Positions 24,984-33,577 of a stretch of 64,000 nucleotides of DNA are shown in pieces (the stretch's first letter is position 1; every line of letters begins with the position of its first letter). The translations under genes and the position numbers were made by a program. The stretch covers positions 1 to 64,000 of the forward strand of contig JAFEGO010000054.1 in the NCBI GenBank assembly GCA_018239845.1. Reading direction: 5' to 3'. The notes beneath the pieces are model-generated. The model saw only the letters and a list, made by a program, of their open reading frames with translations. It did not search any database and was not told the DNA's origin. The DNA comes from Verrucomicrobiota bacterium. GTDB lineage: Bacteria; Verrucomicrobiota; Verrucomicrobiia; Opitutales; Opitutaceae.

Positions 24984-25007
24984 GTGGCTGCGGCGTCCTC
25001 GCCGCAG
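24984..25007 (+). repeat. REP-like palindrome, family A, single copy
   Basis: A gtggctgcggcg...cgccgcag unit: an 8-base stem ctgcggcg/cgccgcag around tcct, preceded by gtgg. It lies two bases after the stop of the isomerase gene. Confidence 0.8.
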
Positions 25008-25067
25008 TTCCGGGCGCGCCCAGCCTCCGTCATTGCCGCCCCGGCTCGAAACGTGCATCAGGGAGGC

Positions 25068-26408
25068 ATGCCCCCTCGCCTGCTCCTCGCCGCGCTCGGC
25101 CTGTTTGCGAGCACCTTACACGCCCTCGCCCAGTCGCAGCCCGGTTTTCCCGCCGACCTGACCGCCCAGCTCAACGCCGACTACCCCGCCCTCGACGCTC
25201 TCTATAAAGATCTGCACACCGACCCCGAGCTCTCGCTCATGGAGGGCAAGACCGCCGCCAAGCTCGCCATGCGCCTCCGCGCCGCGGGTTTCGCGGTCAC
25301 GGAGAAATTCGGCGGCACCGGCCTCGTCGCCGTCCTGAAAAACGGTCCCGGCCCCACCCTTCTCATCCGCACCGACCTCGACGCCCTGCCCGTCGCCGAG
25401 GAGACCGGTCTGCCCTACGCCAGCACCAAGCGCGTCACCAATCTTTCAGGACAGGACGTCCCCGTCATGCAGGCCTGCGGCCACGACATCCACATGACGG
25501 TCTTCACCGGCACCGCGCAGCTCCTCGCCGCGCACCGCGACCGCTGGTCCGGCACCCTCGTCATGATCGGCCAGCCCGCCGAGGAGATCGGCGTCGGCGC
25601 CCGCGCGCTGCTCTCGGCCGGACTCTACCGGCAGTTCCCCAAGCCTGATTTCGCCCTCGCGCTCCACGACAGTGCCACGCTCCCCGCCGGCACCGTCGGC
25701 ACGGTCGAGGGCTACGCCATGGCCAATGTGGACACCGCCGAGATCCTCGTCCGCGGCATCGGCGGCCATGGCGCGTACCCGCATGCCACCAAGGACCCGA
25801 TCGTCCTCGCCGCCCGCATCGTCGTCGCGCTTCAGACCATCGTCAGCCGCGAGACGCGCCCCATCGAGCCCGCCGTCGTCACCGTCGGCTCCATCCACGG
25901 CGGCACCAAGTCCAACGTCATCCCCGACGAAGTGAAGCTCCAGCTCACCCTCCGCTCCTACTCCGACAAGGTCCGCCAGCACACCATCGAGGCCGTGCGC
26001 CGCATCTGCCGCGGCGAGGCCATCGCCGCCGGCATCCCCGACAATCTTATGCCCATCGTCACCGTCGCGGAGGACCAGTTCACCCCCGCCACCTACAACG
26101 ATCCCGCCCTCACCCGCCGCGTCCGCGCCGCCCTCACCGCCACCCTCGGCGCCGATAATGTCCGCACCATCGACCCCGAGATGGGCGGCGAGGACTTCGG
26201 CCAGTTTGGCCGCACCGTCGAAAAGGTCCCGGTCTGCCTCTTCCGAATCGGTGCCGTCGCCCCGGAGAAAGTCGCCGAGAGCGAGCGCACCGGCGTGGCC
26301 CTGCCGTCGTTGCACTCCAGCAAGTTCGCCCCGGTGCCCGAGCCCACGATCAAGACCGGCGTCACCGCCATGACCGCCGCCGCCCTCGACCTCCTCGCCA
26401 AAAAGTGA
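25068..26408 (+). CDS. Exported M20 family metallo-amidohydrolase
   Basis: This 446-residue protein has a signal peptide (LLAALGLFASTLHALAQ). The M20 core contains LHTDPELSLMEGKTAAKLA, LLIRTDLDALPVAEETGLPY with a metal-ligand aspartate, and MQACGHDIHMTVFTGTAQLL, GQPAEEIGVGARALL and MGGEDFGQF with further ligands. This is the M20D type (amidohydrolase/hippurate hydrolase, IAA-amino acid hydrolase-like). A periplasmic role in deacylating amino-acid conjugates is likely. The ATG at 25068 is chosen because it begins the signal peptide. Confidence 0.9.
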   Translation: MPPRLLLAALGLFASTLHALAQSQPGFPADLTAQLNADYPALDALYKDLHTDPELSLMEGKTAAKLAMRLRAAGFAVTEKFGGTGLVAVLKNGPGPTLLIRTDLDALPVAEETGLPYASTKRVTNLSGQDVPVMQACGHDIHMTVFTGTAQLLAAHRDRWSGTLVMIGQPAEEIGVGARALLSAGLYRQFPKPDFALALHDSATLPAGTVGTVEGYAMANVDTAEILVRGIGGHGAYPHATKDPIVLAARIVVALQTIVSRETRPIEPAVVTVGSIHGGTKSNVIPDEVKLQLTLRSYSDKVRQHTIEAVRRICRGEAIAAGIPDNLMPIVTVAEDQFTPATYNDPALTRRVRAALTATLGADNVRTIDPEMGGEDFGQFGRTVEKVPVCLFRIGAVAPEKVAESERTGVALPSLHSSKFAPVPEPTIKTGVTAMTAAALDLLAKK

Positions 26409-26521
26409 CCTTCCGCCCGATTGTCAGAACTTCGTAATTTGTCCCACCCCGGGTGACAATTGGCGCGCAATCGGGTCCGGGGTGTGTCTAGCTTTCCGTA
26501 TCCAGCCCAACCCCCGCCCCC

Positions 26522-26869
26522 ATGAAAACCCACGCCCGCTCCGGCTTCACCCTCGTTGAGATCATGATCGTCGTCGTCATCATCGGCCTGCTCGCCGCGA
26601 TCGCGATCCCCGGTTTTCAGAAAGTCCGCCGCGCCTCGCAGGACAAGGCCGTGCTCAACAACGCCCGCCAGCTCGCCGCCGCCGCCGACCAGTACATGAT
26701 GGAATACGGCGTCTCCTCCGTCACCTACGGCAGCCTCGTCGGCCCCACCAATTACGTGAAGTCGATCAACCTCGTGGCCAACGAGACCTACCCCGGCGGC
26801 TACACGCAGGCGCAGGCCCTCACCATCGCCGGCGTCGCCGGCGCCCGCACGATCACCTACGGCCTGTAA
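26522..26869 (+). CDS. Type IV pilin-like protein with prepilin cleavage motif
   Basis: This 115-residue protein starts MKTHARSGFTLVEIMIVVVI. The G|FTLVE motif is the prepilin peptidase site, with Glu at +5 and a hydrophobic N-terminal helix. The short C-terminal domain (GPTNYVKSINLVANETYPGG) resembles the minimal pseudopilins common in Verrucomicrobiota and Planctomycetes. No assembly genes are nearby, so it relies on machinery elsewhere. It could be a structural subunit or a type II secretion pseudopilin. Confidence 0.85.
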   Translation: MKTHARSGFTLVEIMIVVVIIGLLAAIAIPGFQKVRRASQDKAVLNNARQLAAAADQYMMEYGVSSVTYGSLVGPTNYVKSINLVANETYPGGYTQAQALTIAGVAGARTITYGL

Positions 26870-26896
26870 GCCGCAGGATTGCCCATTAGCGGCCCA

Positions 26897-26987
26897 GTGG
26901 CTGCGGCGTCCCCGCCGCAGAGCGCCCGAGTGGATTGAAGTGGAGCCGTACCGTGGAGCCGTACTGCGGCGAGGACGCCGCAGCCAC
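26897..26987. repeat. REP-like inverted pair, family A (REPIN-like)
   Basis: A plus-oriented unit at 26897-26920 and an inverted unit at 26964-26987 flank about 43 bases. The spacer contains accgtggagcc, also found with small changes (accgtggaggc) in the pair at 62432-62522, so the whole hairpin is one mobile unit. Confidence 0.82.
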
Positions 26988-27112
26988 TACGCTGCTATTC
27001 CGCCATTAGACATCAGTCATTAGGCCTTCGTCATTCGTGCCCGGCGAGCCTCGCCGTGCACGTCCGGGTTTGCAAAAAACTCCGCCCGCGCTTGATCTCA
27101 ACTCCCCTTCCC

Positions 27113-27646
27113 ATGCGCAACTTTCTCTACCTTCTCCTGCTCGGCGTCATTCTCGGCACCATCGCCATCGTCGTGCGCTCCGGCCTCCTCGCGCGCAAGA
27201 ACCCCGGCGTACCCATCAACAGCACGATGCGCCAGTCCCTGGCGGAGGAGACGCCCGAACTCAGCGAAAGCGACGCCACCCTCATCCGCTCGCGCTACGC
27301 CAACGCCCACCGCCTCCGCTCCGGCCTGCTCTACGTCGAGCGCGCCCCGGGCACCGGCAACGAGGTCGCGCGCGAGGGCCACGAGATCGTAGTCCACTAC
27401 GACGGCCGCCTGCTCGACGGCACGCCCTTCGACAGCTCCTACAAGAGCGGCGTCCCCCTCACCTTCCGCATCGGTGCCGGCCAGGTGATCAAGGGTTGGG
27501 ACGAAGGCTTCCTAGGCATGAAGCGCGGCGAAAAGCGCACGCTCGTCATCCCCTACTGGCTCGCCTACGGCGTTCGCGGCAACCCGCCCTCGATCCCGCC
27601 GCAGGCCACCCTGGTCTTCGACGTCGAGGTCCTCGACGTCCGCTGA
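27113..27646 (+). CDS. FKBP-type peptidyl-prolyl isomerase, membrane-anchored
   Basis: This 177-residue protein has an N-terminal hydrophobic anchor (FLYLLLLGVILGTIAIVVRS). The C-terminal FKBP domain contains IVVHYDGRLLDGTPFDSSYK, FRIGAGQVIKGWDEGFLGMK and KRTLVIPYWLAYG. It probably acts on exported proteins in the periplasm. The ATG at 27113 is chosen because it begins the anchor. It is flanked on both sides by family A palindromes. Confidence 0.92.
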   Translation: MRNFLYLLLLGVILGTIAIVVRSGLLARKNPGVPINSTMRQSLAEETPELSESDATLIRSRYANAHRLRSGLLYVERAPGTGNEVAREGHEIVVHYDGRLLDGTPFDSSYKSGVPLTFRIGAGQVIKGWDEGFLGMKRGEKRTLVIPYWLAYGVRGNPPSIPPQATLVFDVEVLDVR

Positions 27647-27654
27647 GGCAAGGA

Positions 27655-27715
27655 GTGGCTGCGGCGTCCTCGCCGCAGTTTCCTATAAACCCTGCGGCGA
27701 GGACGCCGCAGCCAC
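27655..27715. repeat. REP-like inverted pair, family A, short spacer
   Basis: A plus-oriented unit at 27655-27678 and an inverted unit at 27692-27715 are separated by 13 bases. It lies between the convergent FKBP gene and the small gene at 27719 and may act as a bidirectional terminator. Confidence 0.82.
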
Positions 27716-27718
27716 TGC

Positions 27719-27946
27719 TCACTCGTGAAACCGTGTGAGCGGGGCGTGCAAACTGTCCACGAGGCCGCTGTCGAACAGCTCCCACTTCTGCGCCGCCTCG
27801 GGCGTCACGAACTGCACCGCCGTCAGGCCCACCGCGATCAGCGTCCCGCGCGTCACGCGGCGCACCAGGTTCGACCGCTTGCGCGTCGCGCCGGCCGCGG
27901 GTTTCGCGACCGTCGTTTTGCCGTGCTGTGCCTTGGGCCGAGTCAT
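27719..27946 (-). CDS. Small hypothetical membrane protein (75 residues)
   Basis: A basic N-terminus (TRPKAQHGKTTVAKPAAGAT) is followed by one hydrophobic segment (GTLIAVGLTAVQFV) and a polar tail. The ATG at 27946 is inside a much longer open frame (to 28669) that is antisense to nothing recognisable and overlaps the GH20 gene. Only the 3' part has protein-like composition. No family is recognised and it may not be a gene. Confidence 0.4.
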   Translation of the reverse strand: MTRPKAQHGKTTVAKPAAGATRKRSNLVRRVTRGTLIAVGLTAVQFVTPEAAQKWELFDSGLVDSLHAPLTRFHE

Positions 27947-28077
27947 GTCGATTCCTTCCGACTCGGGAAAGACGGCTTTGCTCCCACAAAGTTTCACCGC
28001 GCGGCGTTGGCCCGCTGCGCCTTCGCCGCCCGGTCGTTTTCCGCGCGCCCTTCGCGGCGGAAAGCCAGCCGCCCGCC

Positions 28078-29613
28078 TTACTTTCGCGGCCGGCGGAAAT
28101 TTACGTCGAGCCGGTCCAGCCGCGCCAGCAGCCAGGGCAGCCGCGCGCGGAAGTCCGCATAATCGCGCCGCTCGCGGGCCGACCACACGACCTCCGCCAG
28201 CGCGGTCAGGCGCGGATAGGCGCGATATTCCGTCCGCGCGAAGCTCGGCATGCGCTCGCGCCACAGCTGGCCCTGCGCGCCGAGTACGCGGGCATGATGC
28301 TCCGGCTCCAGCTCCGCGGGGATCGGCTCGTAGGAATAAACCTTCTCCAGCGTGGTCTGCGCGCCGATCGTGCCGCCTTCCTCCGCCTCGTCGCCTTCGC
28401 TGTAGTCGAAGTAGGTGTGCGACGTCGGCGCCAGCACCACGTCGTGCCCGTGCCGCGCAGCCTCGACCGCCCATTTCACGTCGCGCCACGCCATCATCGC
28501 CGCGCCGGGGGCGAGGCCGCCTTCCTGGATCTCGTCCCAGCCGATGAGCCGGCGGCCGCGCGCCGCGAGGAAGTTTTCCGTACGGCGGATGAACCAGCTT
28601 TGCAGCTCGTGGCCGTCCTTCAGGCCGTTGGCCCGCATGAAGGCCTTGCCGGTGGGCGAGGCCTCCCACTGGTCCTTCATCGCCTCGTCGCCGCCGATGT
28701 GGATGAACGTGCTCGGGAAGAGCGCCAGCACCTCGGTGAACACGTCGTCGAGGAACTGCAGCGTCTCCGCCTTCGGCGCGTAGGTCTCGGGGAAGATCGC
28801 CCAGCGCTCCTGCACGCGCGGCGCGTAGCCGGGCGCATCGGTGTTACCAAACTGTGGATACGCCGCGAGCGCCGCCGAGCTGTGGCCCGGCACCTCGATC
28901 TCCGGCATCACCGTGATGAACCGCTCCGCCGCGTAGGCCACCACGTCGCGGATCTCGTCCTGCGTGTAGAAGCCGCCGTGCGGCACGCCGTCGAGCTCCT
29001 GTTCGCGGTACTGGATTACGGTCTGCGCGCGCCACGCGCCGACCTCGGTGAGCTTCGGGTACTTCTTGATCTCGATGCGCCAGCCCTGGTCGTCCACGAG
29101 GTGCCAGTGGAAGACGTTCAGCTTGTGCAGCGCCATCAGGTCGATGTAGCGCTTCACCTCCGCGACGGTCGCGAAGTGGCGCGACACATCGAGCAACGAG
29201 CCGCGCCAGCCGAAGCGCGGCCGGTCCACGATCTCCGCCGCCGGGGCGGTGAGTTTCCCGTTCTGCGTGCGCAGCTTGCTCTGCTCCACATCGGGCGGCA
29301 GCAGCTGGCGCAGCGACTGCAGGCCGTAGAAAACACCCGCCGCCGCCGCGCCGCGGATCGCCACGCCGCCCGCACCGCACGAGAGCTTGTAGCCCTCGCC
29401 GCCGAGCTCGCCCGCCAGCGCCGGATCGACGGTGAGCGCGATGTCCGCGCCCGTACCCTTCGCGCTGTCGTCGAGCCCGAGCCACTTCATGAACCACGCG
29501 GCGACGCCGACCGAGGCCGCATCGAAGCGGACGCGCGTGGCCGGCGTGAGCACAAACGGCGCACCGCCGGTCAGTTGAAATGACACAGGATGGGGGATGA
29601 TCGCGGGGTTCAT
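28078..29613 (-). CDS. GH20 beta-N-acetylhexosaminidase
   Basis: This 511-residue enzyme removes terminal N-acetylglucosamine or N-acetylgalactosamine. The N-terminal GH20b domain (IIPHPVSFQLTGG) is followed by the barrel beginning FGWRGSLLDVSRHFATVAEV. LHKLNVFHWHLVDDQGWRIE and ALFPSTFIHIGGDEAMKDQW carry the Asp-Glu catalytic pair, and LGAQGQLWRE is in the C-terminal part. There is no obvious signal peptide with the ATG at 29613, so it may be cytoplasmic. It could act in peptidoglycan recycling or glycan use. Confidence 0.93.
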   Translation of the reverse strand: MNPAIIPHPVSFQLTGGAPFVLTPATRVRFDAASVGVAAWFMKWLGLDDSAKGTGADIALTVDPALAGELGGEGYKLSCGAGGVAIRGAAAAGVFYGLQSLRQLLPPDVEQSKLRTQNGKLTAPAAEIVDRPRFGWRGSLLDVSRHFATVAEVKRYIDLMALHKLNVFHWHLVDDQGWRIEIKKYPKLTEVGAWRAQTVIQYREQELDGVPHGGFYTQDEIRDVVAYAAERFITVMPEIEVPGHSSAALAAYPQFGNTDAPGYAPRVQERWAIFPETYAPKAETLQFLDDVFTEVLALFPSTFIHIGGDEAMKDQWEASPTGKAFMRANGLKDGHELQSWFIRRTENFLAARGRRLIGWDEIQEGGLAPGAAMMAWRDVKWAVEAARHGHDVVLAPTSHTYFDYSEGDEAEEGGTIGAQTTLEKVYSYEPIPAELEPEHHARVLGAQGQLWRERMPSFARTEYRAYPRLTALAEVVWSARERRDYADFRARLPWLLARLDRLDVNFRRPRK

Positions 29614-29695
29614 AGGGGAACCGCACTGAACCACGCTTTCCCCCACCCGACACGAAAAAACCCGCGCCGCCAGGTGAATATTACGCGCATTTCAA

Positions 29696-29750
29696 GTAGC
29701 GCAGGCGTCTCGCCTGCCATCGTCATTTGCAGGCGGGACGCCTGCGCTAC
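29696..29750. repeat. Palindromic intergenic element, family B
   Basis: Arms gtagcgcaggcg (29696-29707) and cgcctgcgctac (29739-29750) with additional internal pairing form one hairpin. The sequence is unrelated to family A. Confidence 0.75.
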
Positions 29751-29759
29751 TCCTTCACC

Positions 29760-29826
29760 GTAGGAGCGTGCTTGCACGCGATTCCACCTCTGCTCTCACG
29801 TCTCATCGCCTGCAAGCAGGCTCCTA
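29760..29826. repeat. Palindromic intergenic element, family C
   Basis: Arms gtaggagcgtgcttgcacgc (29760-29779) and its near-inverse ending gcaggctcctac (29815-29826). Each arm contains its own small palindrome (gcgtgc..gcacgc and gcctgc..gcaggc), and the differences between arms preserve that internal pairing. Confidence 0.75.
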
Positions 29827-29881
29827 CCCCAAGCCGCCTTAATATGTGCCCATCTGTGTAATCTGTGGCTAAAAAAACAGC

Positions 29882-30670
29882 TCACAATCCCACCAGCGCG
29901 CCGTTGCGCTTGATCCACGCCTCGGCCTCGCGCCACGCCGGGCACACCTCTTCCACCCGAGCCCAGAAGCGGTCCGAGTGGTTCATCTCCTTCAGGTGCA
30001 TGAGCTCGTGGTAAATGATATAGTCGCGCACGAGGTCGGGCGTCTGCACGAGCCGCCAGTTGAGCGAGATCGTGCCGTTGGCTGAGCAGGAGCCCCAGCG
30101 CGAGCGCTGGTTGCGCACGGTCACGTTGGTCACGCCCACGCCGGTCACCGCCGAGAGTTCCCACGTGCGGCCCGGCAGCTCGATCTTCGCCTTCCGCGCG
30201 AAATGCGCCTCCAGCGTCGGCCGCAGGTCGCCGTCCAGGGCCGCCACGCGAAACACATCCGCCGCGAGGCACACCATCGGCTTTTCGCCCGCCGCGGCCG
30301 GACGGATCTCCGTCAGCTCGCCGCGCCAGAGCACGTGCGTGCCGAGCGTCCAGACCGCGGCGCCCTTGGGCCGCTTGGCCTGCCGCGCGCGGGCGCGCTC
30401 CAGCCATTCGCCGTGCTGCTCGACGAAATGCCGGGCCTCGCGCTCCGAGCCGCGCGCCGGGATCGTGGCCACCGCGGTGCCGTCGCGCCGCAGCGTGAGC
30501 CGGTAGTTGCGCGCCTTCAGGCTGCGCACGAAGACGATCTCCCCCGGCGCTTCCGCCGTGGTCCCCGCCGCCCCGAACAAATCCTGCTGCGCTGGGTCGC
30601 TCACGTGCCGCAGTGAAGCGATTAGTCCGCGCCGCGCCAGTGCGTTGTGCCAATATCCGGCTCGCCCCAC
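29882..30670 (-). CDS. YgjP-like (DUF45/M48-type) metallopeptidase
   Basis: This 262-residue protein ends with the zinc-metallopeptidase signature DYIIYHELMHLKEMNHSDRF, that is HExxH plus a downstream histidine. RNQRSRWGSCSANGTISLNW, highly conserved in the YgjP family, precedes it. The N-terminal half reads VRSLKARNYRLTLRRDGTAV. A GTG at 30670 is the likely start because AGGAGG sits six bases upstream. A GTG at 30604 is an alternative. Family members are linked by context to restriction systems and DNA repair, but none is nearby here. Confidence 0.82.
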   Translation of the reverse strand: MGRAGYWHNALARRGLIASLRHVSDPAQQDLFGAAGTTAEAPGEIVFVRSLKARNYRLTLRRDGTAVATIPARGSEREARHFVEQHGEWLERARARQAKRPKGAAVWTLGTHVLWRGELTEIRPAAAGEKPMVCLAADVFRVAALDGDLRPTLEAHFARKAKIELPGRTWELSAVTGVGVTNVTVRNQRSRWGSCSANGTISLNWRLVQTPDLVRDYIIYHELMHLKEMNHSDRFWARVEEVCPAWREAEAWIKRNGALVGL

Positions 30671-30698
30671 CCGCGCCCTCCTGTGTAGCTTGAACCGA

Positions 30699-31172
30699 GT
30701 GAAGACCTCCTATCGCGTCACCCTCCTGCGCCTTTCGGCGGACGCGAGCGTCATCGACCCCCTCAACCACCTGCCGCTTGAGCTGGGCGAGGTCAGCACC
30801 GACACCCTCCGGCAGCTCCTCGAAAACCTGGCGCAGTTCGACGTGCTCGCCCTGAGCGACGAGGACCCCGTGATCGTGATCCGCCGCGGTGACCAGGGCT
30901 GGCGCGTCACCCCCGGCACGCGCTGCCTGATGTTTCACGACGGCACGGGCACGCTCGACCCGATCTACCCGCTCGACCCCGCCGGCATCCTCACCGCCAT
31001 CGCGCCGGGCGGCACCATCCCGCCGTTTTCCGTCCCTTCCGCCCGGGGTGCGCCCGCCCCCGCCCCGCGGCCGTGCCGGGCCGCGCCCTGCTGGTGGATC
31101 TTCCTGCTGGTGCCCGCGGTCGGCGGCGCGCTCGCGCTCCTGATCTGGCTGCTGCTGCGGAAATTTCTCTGA
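30699..31172 (+). CDS. Tail-anchored protein of unknown function
   Basis: This 157-residue protein has a soluble N-terminal domain (about 1-125; for example VIVIRRGDQGWRVTPGTRCL) and a C-terminal membrane segment (WWIFLLVPAVGGALALLIWL) preceded by a proline/cysteine-rich linker. The GTG start at 30699 lies 28 bases from the divergent YgjP start. The N-terminal region has an even mix of strands and helices by inspection. I recognise no family. Confidence 0.65.
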   Translation: MKTSYRVTLLRLSADASVIDPLNHLPLELGEVSTDTLRQLLENLAQFDVLALSDEDPVIVIRRGDQGWRVTPGTRCLMFHDGTGTLDPIYPLDPAGILTAIAPGGTIPPFSVPSARGAPAPAPRPCRAAPCWWIFLLVPAVGGALALLIWLLLRKFL

Positions 31173-31183
31173 CCGGCGCCCGC

Positions 31184-31780
31184 TCAGGAGCCGGTGGAGC
31201 CGTCCGCCGCGGCCCGCCGCGCCTGCCGCAGCCGCCACGCATGCCAGATCGTCGGCACCTGGCCCTCGTACCAGGGGATGAGCATCGCAATCGCCAGCTC
31301 CTCCACGCTGCCCGCCACCTGCAACGATTGCACGATGCGGAAGGGCAGCGGCGTCCAGCCCGCGAGCAGCGGCACGAGGGTCAGCGCCAGCGCCACGGCG
31401 AGCACTTTCGCGGCCCACGTGTGGTAACAGGGCGCGCGGCCTAGTACGACGAAACCGTAAATCACCACCGCGAAGAAGCCCACGAGGCCCGCGATCACCC
31501 AGGGCAGCTCGCGCCGCATCGTCTCCGGCCAGAGCAGCGCGATCCCGGCGACGCCCGTCAGCAGCAGCAGGTAGTCCGCCGCGCTGTCGAGCTTGCGCCC
31601 GAACTCCGTCTCGGCGTGGAGCCGCCGCGCGAGGTACCCGTCGAGCGCATCCGTCAGCAGCGCGCCGGCCACCAGCCCGATGAACCACGGGCGCGAGCCC
31701 TGGATCGCCGCGACCAGCGCCGCGGGCATCAGGCCGAGGCGTGCCGCGCTCAGAAGGTTGGGCCAGGGCGACGTCTTCAT
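31184..31780 (-). CDS. CDP-alcohol phosphatidyltransferase
   Basis: This 198-residue integral membrane enzyme carries the complete family motif D-x2-D-G-x2-A-R-x8-G-x3-D-x3-D within LTDALDGYLARR and FGRKLDSAAD. It transfers a phosphoalcohol from a CDP-activated lipid or alcohol. Candidates are phosphatidylglycerophosphate synthase or a related synthase, but the acceptor cannot be read from the sequence. It converges with the tail-anchored gene and is followed by a GNAT gene upstream on the same strand. Confidence 0.9.
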   Translation of the reverse strand: MKTSPWPNLLSAARLGLMPAALVAAIQGSRPWFIGLVAGALLTDALDGYLARRLHAETEFGRKLDSAADYLLLLTGVAGIALLWPETMRRELPWVIAGLVGFFAVVIYGFVVLGRAPCYHTWAAKVLAVALALTLVPLLAGWTPLPFRIVQSLQVAGSVEELAIAMLIPWYEGQVPTIWHAWRLRQARRAAADGSTGS

Positions 31781-31792
31781 GGGGCCACTATA

Positions 31793-32323
31793 TCACAGGT
31801 CCGCGCGAAGGTTTTTGAAATAAATCGCGTTCTTCGCCGGCGTCCCGTCCGGATCGAGCGCGTAGCCGGGGATGCCGCCCGCGTAGGTATAGCCGAGCTG
31901 CTCGTACAGGGCCTGCGCGCCGCTCCGACCCTCGCTCGTGTCGAGAAACAGCAGGGTGATCCCGCGGGTCCGGGCCCGCGCCTCCACCTCGGCCATCAGC
32001 CGCCGCGCCAGCCCGCGCCGCCGGTGTGTGGGCCGCACCAGCACCTTTTGCACCTCGGCGCGGTGGCGGCCGTTGGCCCGCGTCTCGGCCGCGAGCTGCG
32101 CCGTGCCGATGATTTTCCCGTCCGCCTCGCGCACCACCAGAATCGTCCGCGCGCCGCCCGCGAGCTCGGCTGTCACTTTTTTCCAATACGTCTCCACCTC
32201 GGCGCGCGGCACCGGGGACATGAAGCCGAGCGACGCCCCGCCCTCGACACACTCCGTCAGCACCTCCGCCAGCGCCGCGCAATCCTCCGCGGTCACGTCG
32301 GGGCCGAGCGTTTCGATCTTCAT
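31793..32323 (-). CDS. GNAT family N-acetyltransferase
   Basis: This 176-residue protein has the acetyl-CoA binding motif in VQKVLVRPTHRRRGLARRLM (Q/RxxGxG/A type), followed by LLFLDTSEGRSGAQALYEQL and GYTYAGGIPGYA. The substrate is unknown. It lies 12 bases upstream of the phosphatidyltransferase gene and is probably co-transcribed with it. Confidence 0.87.
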   Translation of the reverse strand: MKIETLGPDVTAEDCAALAEVLTECVEGGASLGFMSPVPRAEVETYWKKVTAELAGGARTILVVREADGKIIGTAQLAAETRANGRHRAEVQKVLVRPTHRRRGLARRLMAEVEARARTRGITLLFLDTSEGRSGAQALYEQLGYTYAGGIPGYALDPDGTPAKNAIYFKNLRADL

Positions 32324-32366
32324 GGCCGGAGGTTCTCGCCGCGTTCGGCCGCGGGCTCAAGCCGCG

Positions 32367-32801
32367 TTACAGCCGGATCACCTGCCACATCACGATCCGC
32401 CCCGCCTCGACCGTCAGCCAGGCGAAGCTCGGCGGCGTGGTGTGCGGGCGCGTGATGCAGCCCGGGTTGAGCCAGCGCACCCCGCCGATCATCTCGTCGC
32501 GTGTCACGTGCGTGTGCCCGTGCAGCACGGCCGCCACCCCGGCGGGCGCGCGGGCCGGCGGGATGTGCGTCAGGTAGAATTTCACGCCTTCGCGCTCCAG
32601 CTGCAGCGACGCCGGCCACGCCCAGTTGTCGTCGCAGTTGCCCATGACGACGTGGAGCGGACCGCCCAGCGCGCCGAACTCCGCCAGCGTCGCCGGGTCG
32701 CATACGTCCCCGAGATGCCAGATCTCGTCCGCCCCCTTCAGCCGCTTGGGCAAGGTGGCCGGAAACCGGTCGTGCGTGTCGGAAATGACGGCGATGCGCA
32801 T
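32367..32801 (-). CDS. YfcE/MJ0936-type metallophosphoesterase
   Basis: This 144-residue protein has the metallophosphoesterase motifs MRIAVISDTHDRFPATLPKR (DxH), IWHLGDVCD (GD), VVMGNCDD (GNCD), and VLHGHTHVTRDEMIGG (GHTH). The size matches YfcE phosphodiesterases. The start ATG at 32801 places the first strand at the N-terminus. It belongs to a minus-strand run with the GNAT gene. Confidence 0.92.
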   Translation of the reverse strand: MRIAVISDTHDRFPATLPKRLKGADEIWHLGDVCDPATLAEFGALGGPLHVVMGNCDDNWAWPASLQLEREGVKFYLTHIPPARAPAGVAAVLHGHTHVTRDEMIGGVRWLNPGCITRPHTTPPSFAWLTVEAGRIVMWQVIRL

Positions 32802-32869
32802 GGCCCAGCCCCGCACACCACCGCCCTGCGGCGCAAAGCAAAATTCGGCTCAATCGCGTAACAACTTCG

Positions 32870-33577
32870 TCAGCGTCGCCGCACGTACCGCGGCGCCGTC
32901 CCGACCTCGAACACCGCCGCCGGCACCCCGCGCTGCTCAAGGCGTCCCGCAGCGAGCACGAGCACATCGTCGCACAGCGCCATCACCTCGTCCGGCGCGT
33001 GCGTCACGTAGAGCATCGGGATCCTGAACTCGTCGCGCACCCGCGCGAGGTACGGCAGCAGCCGGTCCCGCAGCCCCGCATCGAGGCCGGCCAGGGGCTC
33101 GTCGAGCAGCAGCAGCAGCGGCGCCGCCAGCAAAGCCCGCCCCAGCGCCACGCGCTGCCGCTCACCGCCGGACAACGTGCCGATCCGCCGCTCCGTGAGC
33201 GCCGTGATTTCCAGCACCTCCGCCACGTGCGCAAAGGTCAGTCCCGCCGTCGGTTCCGCGCCGGCGCGCGCTTGGCCAAAAGCCAGGTTTTCCCGCACCG
33301 TCAGATGAGGAAACAGCGCGCCCTCCTGCGGCACGTAGCCCACCGCGCGCCGCTCCGGCGGCACGAAGATTTTCCCGGCCACATCGGTCAGCGCTGCCCC
33401 GTCGAGGCGCACCGCGCCCGCCGCGGGGCGCCGCAGGCCCGCGATGATTTCCAGCAGCGCGGTCTTCCCCGCGCCCGACGCGCCGAAGATCGCCGTCACG
33501 CGGCCCGCGAGCACGACGTCCACCTCGAGAACGAAGGTGGCGAGCGGGAGCCGGAGGTTGTTCAGCTCCACGCTCAC
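32870..33577 (-). CDS. modC: Molybdate-type ABC transporter ATPase
   Basis: This 235-residue ATPase has a Walker A (AIFGASGAGKTALLEIIAGL), a Q-loop (VGYVPQEGALFPHLTVREN), the signature GTLSGGERQRVALGRAL, and a Walker B (LLLLLDEPLAGLDAGLRDRL). It powers import by the adjacent permease. It is shorter than E. coli ModC and lacks the C-terminal MOP domain. The GTG at 33577 is chosen because it overlaps the permease stop as GTGA and has GGAGG eight bases upstream. A longer frame to 34228 is antisense shadow of the permease. Confidence 0.9.
   Translation of the reverse strand: MSVELNNLRLPLATFVLEVDVVLAGRVTAIFGASGAGKTALLEIIAGLRRPAAGAVRLDGAALTDVAGKIFVPPERRAVGYVPQEGALFPHLTVRENLAFGQARAGAEPTAGLTFAHVAEVLEITALTERRIGTLSGGERQRVALGRALLAAPLLLLLDEPLAGLDAGLRDRLLPYLARVRDEFRIPMLYVTHAPDEVMALCDDVLVLAAGRLEQRGVPAAVFEVGTAPRYVRRR

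Noticed and set aside
29796-31688. 630-residue minus-strand ORF
   Set aside because: It spans three genes in another frame and has no domain.
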